Below are positions 1-10,400 of a stretch of 64,000 nucleotides of DNA, piece after piece; the first letter of the stretch is position 1, and each line of letters begins with the position of its first letter. The stretch covers positions 558,001 to 622,000 of the forward strand of contig CAVWDI010000010.1 in assembly GCA_963753725.1 (NCBI GenBank). Reading direction: 5' to 3'. Position numbers and translations under genes: made by a program. The notes below the pieces were generated by a model. The model was not told the DNA's origin, ran no database searches, and worked only from the letters and a program-made list of their open reading frames with translations. Source of the DNA: CAVWDI01 sp963753725 (GTDB lineage Bacteria; Chloroflexota; Anaerolineae; Anaerolineales; UBA4823).

Positions 1-294
1 AACCCGGATCATTTCTGGATCACAGTCGCTCCCCTGCAGCAGACGGATATCGAGATTATCCTGCAGCCGCCTTTGTGGGGACCGGATGGCGAACCGGATG
101 AGCGCGCCCGGATGATCGGCAAGCAGCCTGGCTTTGTGATGGTTTCGACGGACTGTCGCAAGGACTGCGAGGAATTGAAGGCCAGGGGAGTAAATTTGGT
201 GGATGAGCCCATGGAGATGCCGTGGGGTGTCTCGGCGTTGTTCGCTGATTTGTATGGGAATGTGCACAATATTTTAGAACCGCGCATGGAATGA
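1..294 (+). CDS. VOC-family (glyoxalase/bleomycin-resistance-like) protein, 3' part
   Basis: The frame is open from the first base of the window, so the 5' end lies outside it; 97 codons are visible before the TGA. The piece has the second half of a vicinal-oxygen-chelate fold: a beta-strand segment ending 'DIEIILQPP', a helix containing 'CEELKARG', then 'WGVSALFADLYGN', the usual end of such domains, where a Glu or Asp metal ligand and a 'D.dGN' turn occur. VOC proteins bind a metal and act as lyases, dioxygenases or resistance proteins; nothing visible fixes the substrate. It is followed by a strong hairpin terminator at 361. The family call is fairly secure and the function is unknown. Confidence 0.75.
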   Translation, partial: NPDHFWITVAPLQQTDIEIILQPPLWGPDGEPDERARMIGKQPGFVMVSTDCRKDCEELKARGVNLVDEPMEMPWGVSALFADLYGNVHNILEPRME

Positions 295-360
295 TGAGGA
301 TTTGGTAGATTAAAACCCACCATCGGCGGACTATAGTCTACCCATAGGGGTTTTTAACCG

Positions 361-387
361 AGCGTCGACCCAGGTCGACGCTTTTTT
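361..387 (+). terminator. Rho-independent terminator after the VOC gene
   Basis: A perfect 9-10 bp inverted repeat (AGCGTCGAC at 361-369 with GTCGACGCT at 374-382) has a tiny loop and is followed by a T-run to 387. It lies 66 bases after the VOC stop codon. Confidence 0.85.
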
Positions 388-702
388 CAGGCTGTTGAAA
401 AAGCAGCCCAGCCTTTTTTGTTTAATCGTAATGCTTTCGGAGACTTGTTTCAAGGACTCTTTCGAGATATTTTCTTTGTTTTGAGTGATATATGTTGATA
501 TAATCATTTTTCGCGATAATTTTATGGAAAAACTTTTTATACCCAGGATTTATTATGATAATGTGACTATGTCTGTAGTAAGCCTTAAGTTTGATTCGGA
601 TATTGTGGGTTATGTTGATGAAGAGCACTAAGATTTTGGCTGATCACCCCGTTTGGCCGCAGATTTTCAGGAAATGCTTCACAAAAAAAAATCAATCTCC
701 TT
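388..702. other. AT-rich intergenic stretch without a supported gene
   Basis: From the terminator to the EamA start the DNA is AT-rich. Short open frames on both strands have no recognisable product and no convincing ribosome binding site. No repeat or RNA gene was recognised. Confidence 0.5.
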
Positions 703-1536
703 ATGATTGGAATAGTTTTAGCCCTTGCAGCAGCAACGTCCTGGGGAGCGGCCGACTTTTTTGGCGGCCTAGCTTCACGTAAACTTAACCAGTTTCAGGT
801 TTTGCTGTTAGCATCCTGCAGCAGCTTAATATTGTTGTTTTTGTTAGCGGTTATTTCGAAAGAATCCCTTCCCTCTGTTAACAATATCATCATAGCGCTA
901 GTTGCCGGAATAATGGGATCGCTTGGGTTAGCAGCTCTTTACAAAGGATTAAGTTTGTGCATTGCAGCCTTGGTTGCATCTGTGGCTGGTGTGATATCAG
1001 CGATTATTCCAACGCTTGTTGGTTTATTTTTTGAAGGGCTTCCTGGTATATTGAATTTGATCGGTTTTGTGTTGGCGATTGTTGGCATTTGGATGGTAAC
1101 TCAGTCGAATGATGGAAATGGCAAAATCGTTCAAGTAGGGTTAAGGCTAGCAATCTTGGCAGGTATTGGTTTTGGTGGATTTTTAACTTTGATTGCCCAG
1201 ATCGAAGGGGAGCAAGTTTTTATGCCGCTAGCTTTCGCAAAATTGGCGTCACTTATATTAGCATTTATCTTGTTGCGTACTCGTCAGCTTTCTATTCCAA
1301 AACCGACTGCATCGCCTATTTCCATATGGACTGGTTTTCTGGATGCTGGTGGAAATATTTTGTATCTCTCCGCCACCCAATTCACAAGATTAGATTTTGC
1401 AGCGGTATTGTCTTCGCTTTATCCGGTAGGAACAGTGCTATTGTCCAGCATAATCTTGAAAGAAAAAATATCTGCATACCAATGGATTGGTGTGGGTATA
1501 TGTATTGCTTCAATCATATTGATTACCTCAGGGTAA
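703..1536 (+). CDS. EamA/DMT-superfamily transporter
   Basis: A 277-residue integral membrane protein made of about ten hydrophobic segments in two EamA repeats (residues about 5-130 and 145-275), the usual length and layout of drug/metabolite transporters. The first segment carries a 'WGAADFFGGLAS' motif typical of the family's first helix, and the C-terminal repeat ends with the expected 'ISAYQWIGVGICIASIILI' helix. Such proteins export metabolites, amino acids or toxic compounds, or work as sugar-lipid carriers; the substrate cannot be read here. The start is the ATG at 703; no strong Shine-Dalgarno is visible. It stands alone on the plus strand between a terminator and a gene remnant. Confidence 0.85.
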   Translation: MIGIVLALAAATSWGAADFFGGLASRKLNQFQVLLLASCSSLILLFLLAVISKESLPSVNNIIIALVAGIMGSLGLAALYKGLSLCIAALVASVAGVISAIIPTLVGLFFEGLPGILNLIGFVLAIVGIWMVTQSNDGNGKIVQVGLRLAILAGIGFGGFLTLIAQIEGEQVFMPLAFAKLASLILAFILLRTRQLSIPKPTASPISIWTGFLDAGGNILYLSATQFTRLDFAAVLSSLYPVGTVLLSSIILKEKISAYQWIGVGICIASIILITSG

Positions 1537-1579
1537 TTGTTGAAATATGTTGGTTTATGTAGGATCTATCTCCAATTAC

Positions 1580-1960
1580 ACAACGATTCGCCTTCGACTT
1601 TGGTACGCGGCGCGAAAATCACCCTGACCCGCAGCCTGGTGGAAGCCTCCGGCGGCAGCGGCAGTTGGACATTAGACCCTTCCAGTTATATCAACGGCGG
1701 GAGCCATATCGATCCTGCCCCGTAGTTCATCAATCCTATCGACCCAACCACTGCTCCGACCACTGATTGGAATTTACGACTTTCAAAGAATTTACCAGCT
1801 GTCGACACGAAAAAATGACTTTGTCAGCGCAGCTTTTGATCTGGATAATAAAGCGCGCATTGTTGATGGGGGTACAGACGGCACGCCGACGGTCGATATG
1901 GGGGCATATGAGGGCTATCCATACGGTAAGTATCTGCCTGTAGTATATTTCGTTGATTGA
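1580..1960 (+). pseudogene. 3' remnant of a secreted surface protein (choice-of-anchor/beta-helix type)
   Basis: Two out-of-frame pieces together look like the end of an extracellular protein. The first (to about 1725) has a secreted-protein composition rich in Gly and Ser. The second (1820-1960) ends in 'GGTDGTPTVDMGAYEG' followed by 'KYLPVVYFVD'. 'D.GAYE' is the usual end of choice-of-anchor Q or parallel beta-helix domains in Chloroflexota surface proteins, and the YLPVV tail matches other secreted proteins in this window. There is no start codon, signal peptide or intact frame, so this is a decayed or rearranged 3' end. The N-terminal part is not present nearby. Confidence 0.55.
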
Positions 1961-2218
1961 ATAGACAAATATACTAAACGCCGTTAATTGTAAAGATTAC
2001 TCTACTATATACACTGGAATCAGGGCTGCCTTTTCATTTGAGGCAATCCTGTTTCGATTAAATCGGATTTGGATTCCGATCATGGTGTGTACTATCAAAG
2101 ATCACTCGTTTGAGCGAAAACTGAAGTGAGAAGGGTGAACCTCTACAAAGTCCCAATCAGTATTTATATGAGTACTTGTTCTTTTAGTTGCGTTACTTTC
2201 ACCTGGAGGGGAACGGAC

Positions 2219-3105
2219 ATGCATAAAATAATTCTGATTTTGTCTGCGGTTGCTCTGTTCATGGCAGCCTGTTCAACGGGCGGATTACTCCAAGAGGATA
2301 AGCCTACACTTGAGCACATTCCAGATACCAACACATCTGTCGCAGCCCCAACCAGCACTCCCGTTCCAACCCAGCCGCCACCAACGCCCACAGTCGAACC
2401 GTCGCCACATTAACACCCAGACCTACCATTGACCTGGAACTGGTACTCATACCCGAGATCACGGCAGCATATGAGGTGGAATACATCGGCTTAAAAACCT
2501 TCGACGAGGTGCAGATTTTGGCAAAGCAGTTCGGGGATGGCGAATTGGCGGTAGTCCTGGCGCACCAAGGCACTATTGGGGCGAACCAGCGCGACTGGGA
2601 GCAATTCGCCAGACTGCTCGCTGGGCGGGTTTACTCGGCGTCGACGCTGGATTTTCGGGGAAGAGGGCAGTCCAAAGGCGATATCAACTCCACTAACCTG
2701 CTCATCCGCGATATGCGCGCTCTGATCAAGCGCCTGTAGGAAGATGGATTCGAGAGCATTGTGTGCATGGGTGGAAGTATGGGCGGCTCGACCTGCCTGC
2801 GGGCAGCGGTGGAATACGATCTGGAAGGGCTGGTGGTCATCGGCAGTTTAATGGGTAACGGCGAACCCACCAGGATTAAAACCGACGAACTGGCCGCACT
2901 GGCGATGCCCAAGCTGTTTATCACCACTGAGAACGACCGCTACGAACCAATTCCCGCGGCAGTAGAAGATATGTACGAGATCGCGCAGGAGCCCAAGCAG
3001 TTCAGGGATTTCCCAGGGGAAGCGCACGGCACGGAGATGTTCGACCAGCCTTACGGGGAGGAGTTTACGGCGGAGCTGATGGCGTTTCTGGAAATGCTGC
3101 GGTGA
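2219..3105 (+). pseudogene. Lipoprotein alpha/beta hydrolase, interrupted by a frameshift and a stop
   Basis: The gene starts at ATG 2219 after a GGAGGGG-like ribosome site. It opens with a lipoprotein signal (hydrophobic stretch ending 'FMAACST', lipobox Cys) and a Thr/Pro linker. Near 2395-2405 the frame shifts by one base, then the alpha/beta hydrolase fold follows. An in-frame TAG at 2737-2739 interrupts it just before the nucleophile elbow 'CMGGSMGGS' (G-x-S-x-G type). The C-terminal part keeps a catalytic-acid region ('TTENDRYEP') and a His ('GEAHGTEMF'), so a Ser-Asp-His triad is complete if both breaks are repaired. It is probably an exported esterase or peptidase-like enzyme. Whether the breaks are real or sequencing errors cannot be told. 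Confidence 0.7.
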
Positions 3106-3145
3106 CCCGGGTTCATGATTGGTAAATCTACGGTGTTTGAATCTC

Positions 3146-3241
3146 AGGACTGGCAGTCCTAATTATTCTAAAGGAATTGGGGGGAATTTTCTCCGCCAGG
3201 TTGAAGATAACACTGATATTGCACACAGGACTGCCAGTCCT
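3146..3241. repeat. Pair of near-identical 15-bp palindromes
   Basis: AGGACTGGCAGTCCT (3146-3160) and AGGACTGCCAGTCCT (3227-3241) are each perfect palindromes around one central base and differ only there. They lie in the 340-base gap between the hydrolase and the nucleoid protein, which otherwise shows nothing. Confidence 0.7.
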
Positions 3242-3448
3242 TGGCTGAAGAGAATTCAATACCAGTAGTCAATAGTTGTTGATTAGGCAGCCAGTATTGA
3301 GATGGTGCGCTGAATATAATATCACGCCGGGCTGCCAGGTCCACTTGATTTTAATAATAAAAATTCCCATTTCGCCTTTTTTAACCTATAATATTAATAA
3401 TCATCAGTTTTTCATTTATTCATAAGGTCTTACTGTCGGGAGGTTAAG

Positions 3449-4507
3449 ATGCGCGATGCGACTAATATCCAGATTCAGGAATTAATTATCCATATCCTCG
3501 ACCCGCAGGGGCAGGGGCTGGTTCTTTCCAATATAATGCTGCCTCTGGAGGGCAACCAACCGCTGGTAGATTATTTCACCACCCACATCCAGGCTACCCT
3601 GGGTGATGGCTCGATCAAAGCCGCCCGCTTCCGCAACATTAATCCCGAACAATCTTCGGGGTCCTGTCAGGCAATCTTAAGCGGCGGAATGACCCTTGTT
3701 GAAGGGTCCCAGCAGCTTGCGCAGTCATTGTTTGCCATCATGGAGAACGATATGCGCATCACCTCTGGTGACCTGGCGGTGGCGCTCTTTTCGGCTGAGA
3801 ATTACCCTTACTCACATTTCCTGGCCATCTTGAAGATCGACCCGGCGCAGATCTTCCGGCACGTGATCCAGGAGGACAGCCTCGGGAATGTGTACGTCAG
3901 CTTCGAACCGGAAGCGATGGCATTTACGAACGAGCGATTACAGAAATGCGCGGTCATCCAGCCGCTGGACCCACGCCATCCCAATTTCGATATGCTGCTG
4001 CTCGACCGGCAGGCGCGCCTGGAAGAAAGGGCAGTGGCGCGCTTCTTCACTGAGACCTTCCTGGATGCTGAGGAAGCCTATGACTCGCGCAAGTACACTG
4101 AAAAATTTGTGCGCAGCATCGCCGAAGCCCGCAACCGGCTGCAGGAATCACTTTCCCCGCGTGACGAAGCCAGGATCGAGAGCCAGCTGCTTGAAGCAGT
4201 CAGCTCGCCGCGCATTAACTGCGATGTGTGGGTGGATGAACTCCCGCTCAGGAAAGAGATCAAGTTGGAGATCGACCAGTCGCTGCGCGATAACATTCCT
4301 GACCGGCAGTTCAGTTTTGACAAACAGGTTGCCCAGCGCCTGACGCGCAAGATCAAAATGCGCGGCGACGATGGGCTGCGCCTGGAGGTCAATTCCGAGA
4401 ATTTCTGGACGGTGGTAGTCTCGGAGGAACGTATTACCGATGATCCCGATCGTGCACCGTATTACCGGGTGGTGATCGAGACGGAGGACTGGCGCAAGGT
4501 GGTTTAG
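3449..4507 (+). CDS. Nucleoid-associated protein (NdpA/YejK family)
   Basis: A 352-residue soluble protein whose N-terminal start ('IQIQELIIHILDPQ'), overall length and mixed alpha/beta pattern fit the 37-kDa nucleoid-associated protein family (PF04245). The middle carries a helix-rich region with 'FDMLLLDRQARLEERAVARFF' character. The C-terminus has a charged helix pair followed by beta strands that recall the family's late domain. Family members bind DNA or associate with the nucleoid; the precise role is poorly known. The start at 3449 has a GGGAGG ribosome site seven bases upstream. A strong terminator follows at 4553, so it is monocistronic. The family assignment is by pattern, so confidence is moderate. 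Confidence 0.65.
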   Translation: MRDATNIQIQELIIHILDPQGQGLVLSNIMLPLEGNQPLVDYFTTHIQATLGDGSIKAARFRNINPEQSSGSCQAILSGGMTLVEGSQQLAQSLFAIMENDMRITSGDLAVALFSAENYPYSHFLAILKIDPAQIFRHVIQEDSLGNVYVSFEPEAMAFTNERLQKCAVIQPLDPRHPNFDMLLLDRQARLEERAVARFFTETFLDAEEAYDSRKYTEKFVRSIAEARNRLQESLSPRDEARIESQLLEAVSSPRINCDVWVDELPLRKEIKLEIDQSLRDNIPDRQFSFDKQVAQRLTRKIKMRGDDGLRLEVNSENFWTVVVSEERITDDPDRAPYYRVVIETEDWRKVV

Positions 4508-4552
4508 TCCACGAATTTTCGCTAATCTTCACTAATTTCAATTTAAAATATT

Positions 4553-4581
4553 AAAATCCGGGAACAAATCCCGGATTTTTT
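4553..4581 (+). terminator. Rho-independent terminator after the nucleoid protein gene
   Basis: An 11-bp stem (AAAATCCGGGA at 4553-4563 with TCCCGGATTTT at 4569-4579) encloses a five-base loop and runs into a T-tract. It lies 46 bases after the stop. Confidence 0.85.
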
Positions 4582-4734
4582 CGTTGAAAGAATAGTGATT
4601 AGAATTAAGGATAAGGGATAGGTGACTCGTCCTGAATGCAGAAATCTTCAAGGCTCTCAAAGGTCTGCGCGTTATAATTCATCAGCGTTGGATGGAGCAT
4701 TTATGGCAGATGTATTGACATTTCTTATTGATGG

Positions 4735-5736
4735 TTGGTTTTTGAGTTGGCTTTAAGCCGCAGAGAATTTTTACGTCTGGCAGCGGCAGCCGCTGGTTCA
4801 AGTCTGTTTGCGAATATAAATCTGGCATCCGGTTTAGCTGAAAGCGGGTTTTCCGCGCCTGATTTGCAAAGCTATTGGAGAATACCCGCCTTCGAACTGG
4901 GGTATGCATCCGACCGGGTTAAACCAGGAGCGCATCGTGCTATCGTGAAATCGGCCGATGTTCTGTCCGCAGAAAACTGGACAAAATTTTGGGTACTGAG
5001 ACCGACGCGGGATGAATTCGTGACCAAAAATGGGGATTTGATGTCAACGTTTGCGGCTGCGAACGGGATAAAATTGCACGGGCACTGTATCTGCTGGCAC
5101 CACCAAAATCCGGATTGGCTGCTCAATGTTCCGGCCAGTGAGATTGATAAAGTGCTGGAAGAACATTTCCAATTGATCGCCGAGCGCTGGGGGGACCATT
5201 TCTACTCCATTGATGTGGTCAACGAAGCGTATGTGAACGGCTACCAGGAACCCAGCCCTTTTTCAAACAGCCTGGAATTAGCCTTCGAACTGGCTGCCCA
5301 ATACCTGCCGGATGCCCGGCGAGTATATAACTCCTGGTTCGTGTACGAAAAAGACCGCCAGGAGGCGGAAGAATTTGTCAAGAATGGATTAGCCCAGGCC
5401 GTCGGTCACCAGTTCCATCTCAGTGAAGGTTATTACGAGGATTATCCCTGGGCGGAGGCGTTTATCGATAAGATCCAGGATCTGGGAGCCGAGTTTTACT
5501 TTTCTGAAGTTGGGGTGCAGGCCAATACCCTCCGAAAACAGGCTCAGATGTACCGGGGCCTAGCCAGGCTGGCGGCTGACAAAAATGTGGGGCGCTTCGT
5601 GGTCTGGGGCGTTATGGACCCTGCCTGGCGCGGCGATGTGACTTTGTTTGACAGTAAGGGGAACCCAAAGCGAGCCTACTATAGTGTGCGAAGAGAACGA
5701 GAATCCAAAAGGCACAGCAAATATCGAATAATTTAA
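4735..5736 (+). CDS. Exported GH10-like endo-1,4-beta-xylanase
   Basis: A 333-residue glycoside hydrolase of the GH10 TIM-barrel type. The N-terminus has a twin-arginine signal ('SRREFLRLAAAAAG'), predicting export of the folded enzyme. Conserved GH10 landmarks are 'GHCICWHHQNPDWL' (substrate-binding His and Trp), 'IDVVNEA' with acid/base Glu at about residue 164, and a later strand 'YFSEVGVQ' with nucleophile Glu at about 258, where GH10 usually has T-E-L-D. The '.VWGV.DPAWRGD' segment near the end matches the family's last strand ('WG..D..SW'). An in-frame stop just upstream forces a TTG start (4735 or 4747). ATG 4703 has a GGAG site but is in another frame, so a frameshift at the 5' end is possible. 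The likely substrate is xylan or a related plant polysaccharide. Confidence 0.82.
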   Translation: MVFELALSRREFLRLAAAAAGSSLFANINLASGLAESGFSAPDLQSYWRIPAFELGYASDRVKPGAHRAIVKSADVLSAENWTKFWVLRPTRDEFVTKNGDLMSTFAAANGIKLHGHCICWHHQNPDWLLNVPASEIDKVLEEHFQLIAERWGDHFYSIDVVNEAYVNGYQEPSPFSNSLELAFELAAQYLPDARRVYNSWFVYEKDRQEAEEFVKNGLAQAVGHQFHLSEGYYEDYPWAEAFIDKIQDLGAEFYFSEVGVQANTLRKQAQMYRGLARLAADKNVGRFVVWGVMDPAWRGDVTLFDSKGNPKRAYYSVRRERESKRHSKYRII

Positions 5737-5783
5737 TCCACCAATTTCCGCTAATGAATACTAATTATTAAAATCTATCATGG

Positions 5784-5871
5784 ACAGGGGATAATCCTGC
5801 AATCCCGTAAAAAGCACGGGACGCTTCGCGGAGAACGCGTGAAGCTGCGCGAGGGATAAGGGATTGTGGGA
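5784..5871. repeat. Composite intergenic element: palindromes plus GGGATAAGGGATT
   Basis: It contains CCCGT-AAAAAGC-ACGGG (5804-5820), an imperfect palindrome GCTTCGCGG..CGCGTGAAGC, then GAGGGATAAGGGATTG. A related arrangement lies at 7178-7223, and the GGGATAAGGGAT word recurs at 4611 and 52850. Confidence 0.55.
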
Positions 5872-7170
5872 ATGAAGGAAAGAGAAATTAAATATAATCG
5901 TGGTAATTTGCGCAGATTAGTGGACTCCCCCCGTGATATTATTAGGTCTATGCGATTGAGGGAACAAAACAGCTATCCAAAAGCCTCCTGGGGGAGAGCA
6001 GTACCGCGCTTCACAATTTTAGCGACTCTATTGATTATTGCTGCCGCCTGTTTTGCTGCATGCATTCGAATGCCTGAAAGGGGAATCGCGACCCCTGATT
6101 CGAGCACCCCCGCGCTGGAAGCGGTGACAGACGTTCCGGAAAACACACCCACACCGCTGCCAGATACACCCGTTCCGACCCTGGCGCTTACCATCGTTCC
6201 GGTCCCGGAGAAGCTGGTGATCCTTTCCCATGACACGTTATGGGGCACCGTCTTCTTCGATCACAATGGGGACGGCCAGCAGGATAAAAACGAACCTGGG
6301 ATACCATCGGCAAATCTGTGTATTGAGGCTCAGAATGGTACTCAATGTACCCAAACAAGCCAGGAAGGCAACTACCAGTTCGATAATCTGATGCCTGGGA
6401 GTTATCAAATGCGCGTGGAAAGTCCAACGAATGATGCGCAATCTGAGTACCGATATATCATGTTTCCGAACGGCTATGTGGATGTGCCGGCCTATTATGC
6501 TTTTGGCGAGCGGGTATCTAAGCAGCGCCTGCCGGGGGTAAAAATTTTTTCCATTGAAGAACCTTTGCAGGTGAGCATAGAGGGAGACACCAGATGGAAC
6601 CTGGCGCTCACGCAGGGATACCTGACCGACCCGTTCTCCTGCCCGGACCGGGCGCGCATAACCGAGACGCATGCCTATGACCTGGACCCGGAAAAGGGAA
6701 AAGTGCGGGACTATAAAGGCAATACGAGCATGGAATTCACCTCAAGCGGCAGGATTACCGATAACCACCAGGCGATAGACTGGGGAAACAGCAACCGCAA
6801 TGTGATCGGTCTGCCTGTGCGGGCTGCCGCTCCGGGAATCGTGGCATTCGTTGGGGAGGATTACACTACACACGGGAACTGCCGCATGATTACGATAGCA
6901 CACCCGGATACAGGTCACAAGACGGGCTATGTGCATCTGGAAAAGATCCTGGTGAATGATAAACAAGAAGTGCAGCGTGGTCAAATCCTGGGCACTTTGG
7001 GCGACAGCTGCACCGAGTGGCCGCACCTGCACTTTACTTTCAATCCTGGCTGGGACTCGGGCAGCGATGATTGGTCCAACAAGAATCCCTACCGGGATAC
7101 GCAGGACCCGGAATCGTTCACCTGGTGGACGGTAGACAACCAGCCGGTTTGTTTGCAGATAAAGGAATAG
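5872..7170 (+). CDS. Membrane-anchored M23 peptidase with SdrD-like B domain
   Basis: A protein of about 430 residues. A cytoplasmic basic stretch is followed by a hydrophobic segment around residues 48-65 containing a Cys-Ala-Ala-Cys region, so it is membrane- or lipid-anchored. A Thr/Pro linker comes next, then a domain beginning 'GTVFFDHNGDGQQDKNEPGI', the calcium-binding opening of SdrD B-like domains. The C-terminal half is an M23 (LytM-type) metallopeptidase: zinc ligands H and D in 'NHQAIDWG' (about H299 and D303) and the H-x-H of 'PHLHFTF' (about 385-387). M23 enzymes cleave peptidoglycan cross-links or peptide bonds in extracellular proteins. The frame also allows GTG 5866; ATG 5872 was chosen because the upstream bases belong to a repeat element. 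All catalytic residues are present. Confidence 0.85.
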   Translation: MKEREIKYNRGNLRRLVDSPRDIIRSMRLREQNSYPKASWGRAVPRFTILATLLIIAAACFAACIRMPERGIATPDSSTPALEAVTDVPENTPTPLPDTPVPTLALTIVPVPEKLVILSHDTLWGTVFFDHNGDGQQDKNEPGIPSANLCIEAQNGTQCTQTSQEGNYQFDNLMPGSYQMRVESPTNDAQSEYRYIMFPNGYVDVPAYYAFGERVSKQRLPGVKIFSIEEPLQVSIEGDTRWNLALTQGYLTDPFSCPDRARITETHAYDLDPEKGKVRDYKGNTSMEFTSSGRITDNHQAIDWGNSNRNVIGLPVRAAAPGIVAFVGEDYTTHGNCRMITIAHPDTGHKTGYVHLEKILVNDKQEVQRGQILGTLGDSCTEWPHLHFTFNPGWDSGSDDWSNKNPYRDTQDPESFTWWTVDNQPVCLQIKE

Positions 7171-7177
7171 GGGTGCT

Positions 7178-7223
7178 GTGCCCAAAAGGGCACGCTACGC
7201 GGCGCAAGGGATAGGGGATAGGG
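7178..7223. repeat. Second copy of the palindrome/GGGATAGGGGATAG element
   Basis: GTGCCC-AAAA-GGGCAC (7178-7193) is followed by CGCTACGCGGCGCAAGGGATAGGGGATAGGGGG. The order of parts matches the element at 5804-5870. It begins 8 bases after the M23 stop codon. Confidence 0.55.
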
Positions 7224-7445
7224 GGACAGAGGTACCGGTTGTGAGGTGTTAAGAAATTATGGAGACAACCTGTAATTCGGGTGACCATCACGATCCGATT
7301 GATAATATAGACATTGGGTTATTTGTTTGCTATAGTATGTAATATGGATTAGTTTATCGTAACGGGGGTAACCAAACCAGGGATATATAAATATTCGACC
7401 CGGGTCGTGGTTTTTTGCTCGTCTGACCCATTGGAGGCATATATC

Positions 7446-10400
7446 ATGCGTAATCCAATCGTTCATCTGATTTTCAGCTGTGGGGTTTTTTGTGTACTAC
7501 TGGGTTCCAGTTCTACGCCTGTGCAGGCTGATTTAGTGCCGCCATCCGATCCCGTTATTGTGGTTGAATCTTCGGAAGATTATCTTGAGCTGGCGCTAGA
7601 TCTAACTGCCCCTGTGGTGAATTCCGTTGAACTGCTGGATGGGAATGTATACCAGACGCTTTCTATACCAGGCGCTGGCACGCCGCCGATTGGGAAACCA
7701 CAGGTGCCGGTGATCATCCGCCGCATACTCATTCCTAATGGGATGGAAGCATCCATTGAATTCGATCTAGGCGATAAATCAATCCTTGATAATTTCCGCT
7801 TAAATCCGGTTCAGGAACCACCCACGAATTTGGAGGATGCACCCATTCTTGATTTTGTAAAGGACGAAGATATCTACTCTGCGGACGCCTATTACCCGCG
7901 CGACTATCTCCCGGATGGATTTGTGGAACTCGGTCCTGTGGAGATGATGCGCGGGCAGCAAATGGCGGAAGTGCGTATATACCCCTATCATTACAATCCG
8001 AATAAAAACTGGCTTGAGATATATCCTGATCTGAGTGTACGAATAAATTTCGAAGGTGATATCGAGCCGATTCCCAAACGCCTGCAGAGTAAGATTTTTG
8101 ATGACTTATATCACCAGGATGCCATCAACACTGAGGAAATCCTGGAGGCGGAAGAATTATCCCAAACCCCGGAACTGCCTGATCTGGGTCCTTACGGCTG
8201 GGATTACCTGATCTTTACCGATAAAAGATTCGAGCCTGCGGCGGATAAGCTGGCTGCATGGAAGGACAAAATGGGTTACAAAACGCTGGTGACCGTGCTT
8301 CCTAAGGGTATGACAGCACAGCAAATTAAAGATTTCCATCTTTGGAGCCTACACAACCTGGGATATACCGCCGGAGGTTGTCTTGTTGATCGGGGACGCT
8401 GAATTTGTCCCCCCTTTCTACAAGACCTGGCACGATTGGAATCCAACCGTTTATAAAGGTAAAGACAACACGCAGGGGTATGTGGGCACCGATATTTACT
8501 ATTCCACACTTGAGAGTGTACCGACGGGTTTAGGTACGATTGTCGATCCGGATGGCGATCTGGTGCCGGAAGTCCTGCTGGGGCGGTTACTGGTTGATTC
8601 TGATTATGAAGCCATGGACCTGGTGAATGCCATCATAAATTATGAAAAAAATCCACCCTCGGATGCCTCGTTTTACGATACGGTAGTGATGGCAGTCCAG
8701 TTCCAGGACGGCGGCGAAGTCGAAGTATATAACCCTAGCACAGGAAAATATTGGACTGAACCGCTGACAGCCGATAATGTCGAAGACCGCCGTTTTACAC
8801 AGGATACGGAAGATGTCGCCATCTTCCTGGAAGGCAGTTCTGCTGGAAAAACTGTAAAAAGATTGTATTTTGCTGATCCTGGGAGAAATCCTCAAAGATG
8901 GAATGACAACAGCCAGAAAACAATCCAGTCGTGGACCAATATAAACGGCATGTTTACCAAAATTGGCGACCTGCTGCCGTCTTATCTACGCAGCGGTTTC
9001 AGCTGGAACGCGGATGCAGCCAAGCTTACCAACGCGATCAAAGCGGGCTCTTTCCTGGTGACGCACCGCGACCACGGCGGGCGCACACGCTGGAGCCAGC
9101 CAACTTTTGAAAGCGTAACAAACGTGGGGCTGCTCACCAATAAAGGATTGCTGCCGGTGGTTTGGAGCTTAAACTGCAGTTCAGGCTGGTTTGATAACGA
9201 GACTGATTTTACGGGTAAAGCCGGATTAAAAGATTTAACTTCCATAAATACTGAAAGTTTCACCGAGATGTGGTTCCGGAATTTCAATTCCGCCTTCAGC
9301 AATGATGATTACGGCGCGGTGGGTGTGGTGTCGGCCACACGAGTCACATACGGCACATATTCAACGCGCCTGTTCATGGGCATGGCGGAGGCTTTATGGC
9401 CCACATACACCAATCCTTCTTCCACGAAGAAACCGGTCTACCAGATGGGCGCGGTGCTCAACCATGGGAAAGCGCACATGTCGCAGCATACCGCCTCCGG
9501 GGACCAGGAAAAGATCCAGCTGGAGGCATACCACTACTTCGGCGATCCCAGCATGGAGGTCCGCACTCAAAAACCCCCGCCGATGGCTGTTTTTCACGAC
9601 AACAACAGGCCGCTGTTCCACCCAGAGGATTTCGGCGTTCTGGTGAAATGGAAAGACCCTATCACTGGAGATGAGATGGCTCCGTTGAAAGATGCCAAGG
9701 TCACCGTTAAAAAGTCTGACGATAACTCCTCCTCCGCACAAGGGTCGTACGGATCAGAAAGTATTTTAAGCCCTTCCAATACCGTAGTCCCACACGATCA
9801 TTGGGTAGCCTACACCGGTGATGATGGCATTGCAGTATTCCCGGATCTCACAACCGGCTATCCTGGAGGATATGAGGTGAACGTGAGCGCTCCTAACCAC
9901 CTGCCAGCCTTCAGCAGTTTCCAGTCCAATCCGGGCAGCGTTGGGGGAATTAAACTGGATGCGGAAATCTATAGATGTGGATCTTCTATCGTAGTCTCTG
10001 TGGCTGACAACGACTTGATAAATACAGGAAGTGTGAACGTTACCCTGATCACGAACACAGGCGATGCGGAATCCTTTCAGTTGAATGAGGTCAGCGGGGG
10101 TTCGGGTTTATTCACTGGAGCGATCCAAACAGGGATAGATAAAATTACCGTCGGGGATAATTTTCTCTCTGTATCGGATGGCGTTGAAGTGATTGCGATT
10201 TATTCGGATGCTGATGCTGATGGAAGCGGCCCTGCCACGGTTGAGGACACAGCCATACTGGACTGTCAGGCGCCTGAATTTGAGGGTTTGAAGAATCTCT
10301 CTATGGACGGCTGCTACGCCAGGTTGGAATGGGAGCCGGCCAGTGATCCTTATGGACCGATAATATACCAGGTGTTCCGTGATTTCAGACGCGGGGGTTC

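Noticed and set aside
4703..4756. ATG 4703 as the start of the GH10 gene.
   Set aside because: It has a GGAG site but is in a different frame and stops after 17 codons. It would need a frameshift, so TTG in the correct frame is reported and the doubt noted.
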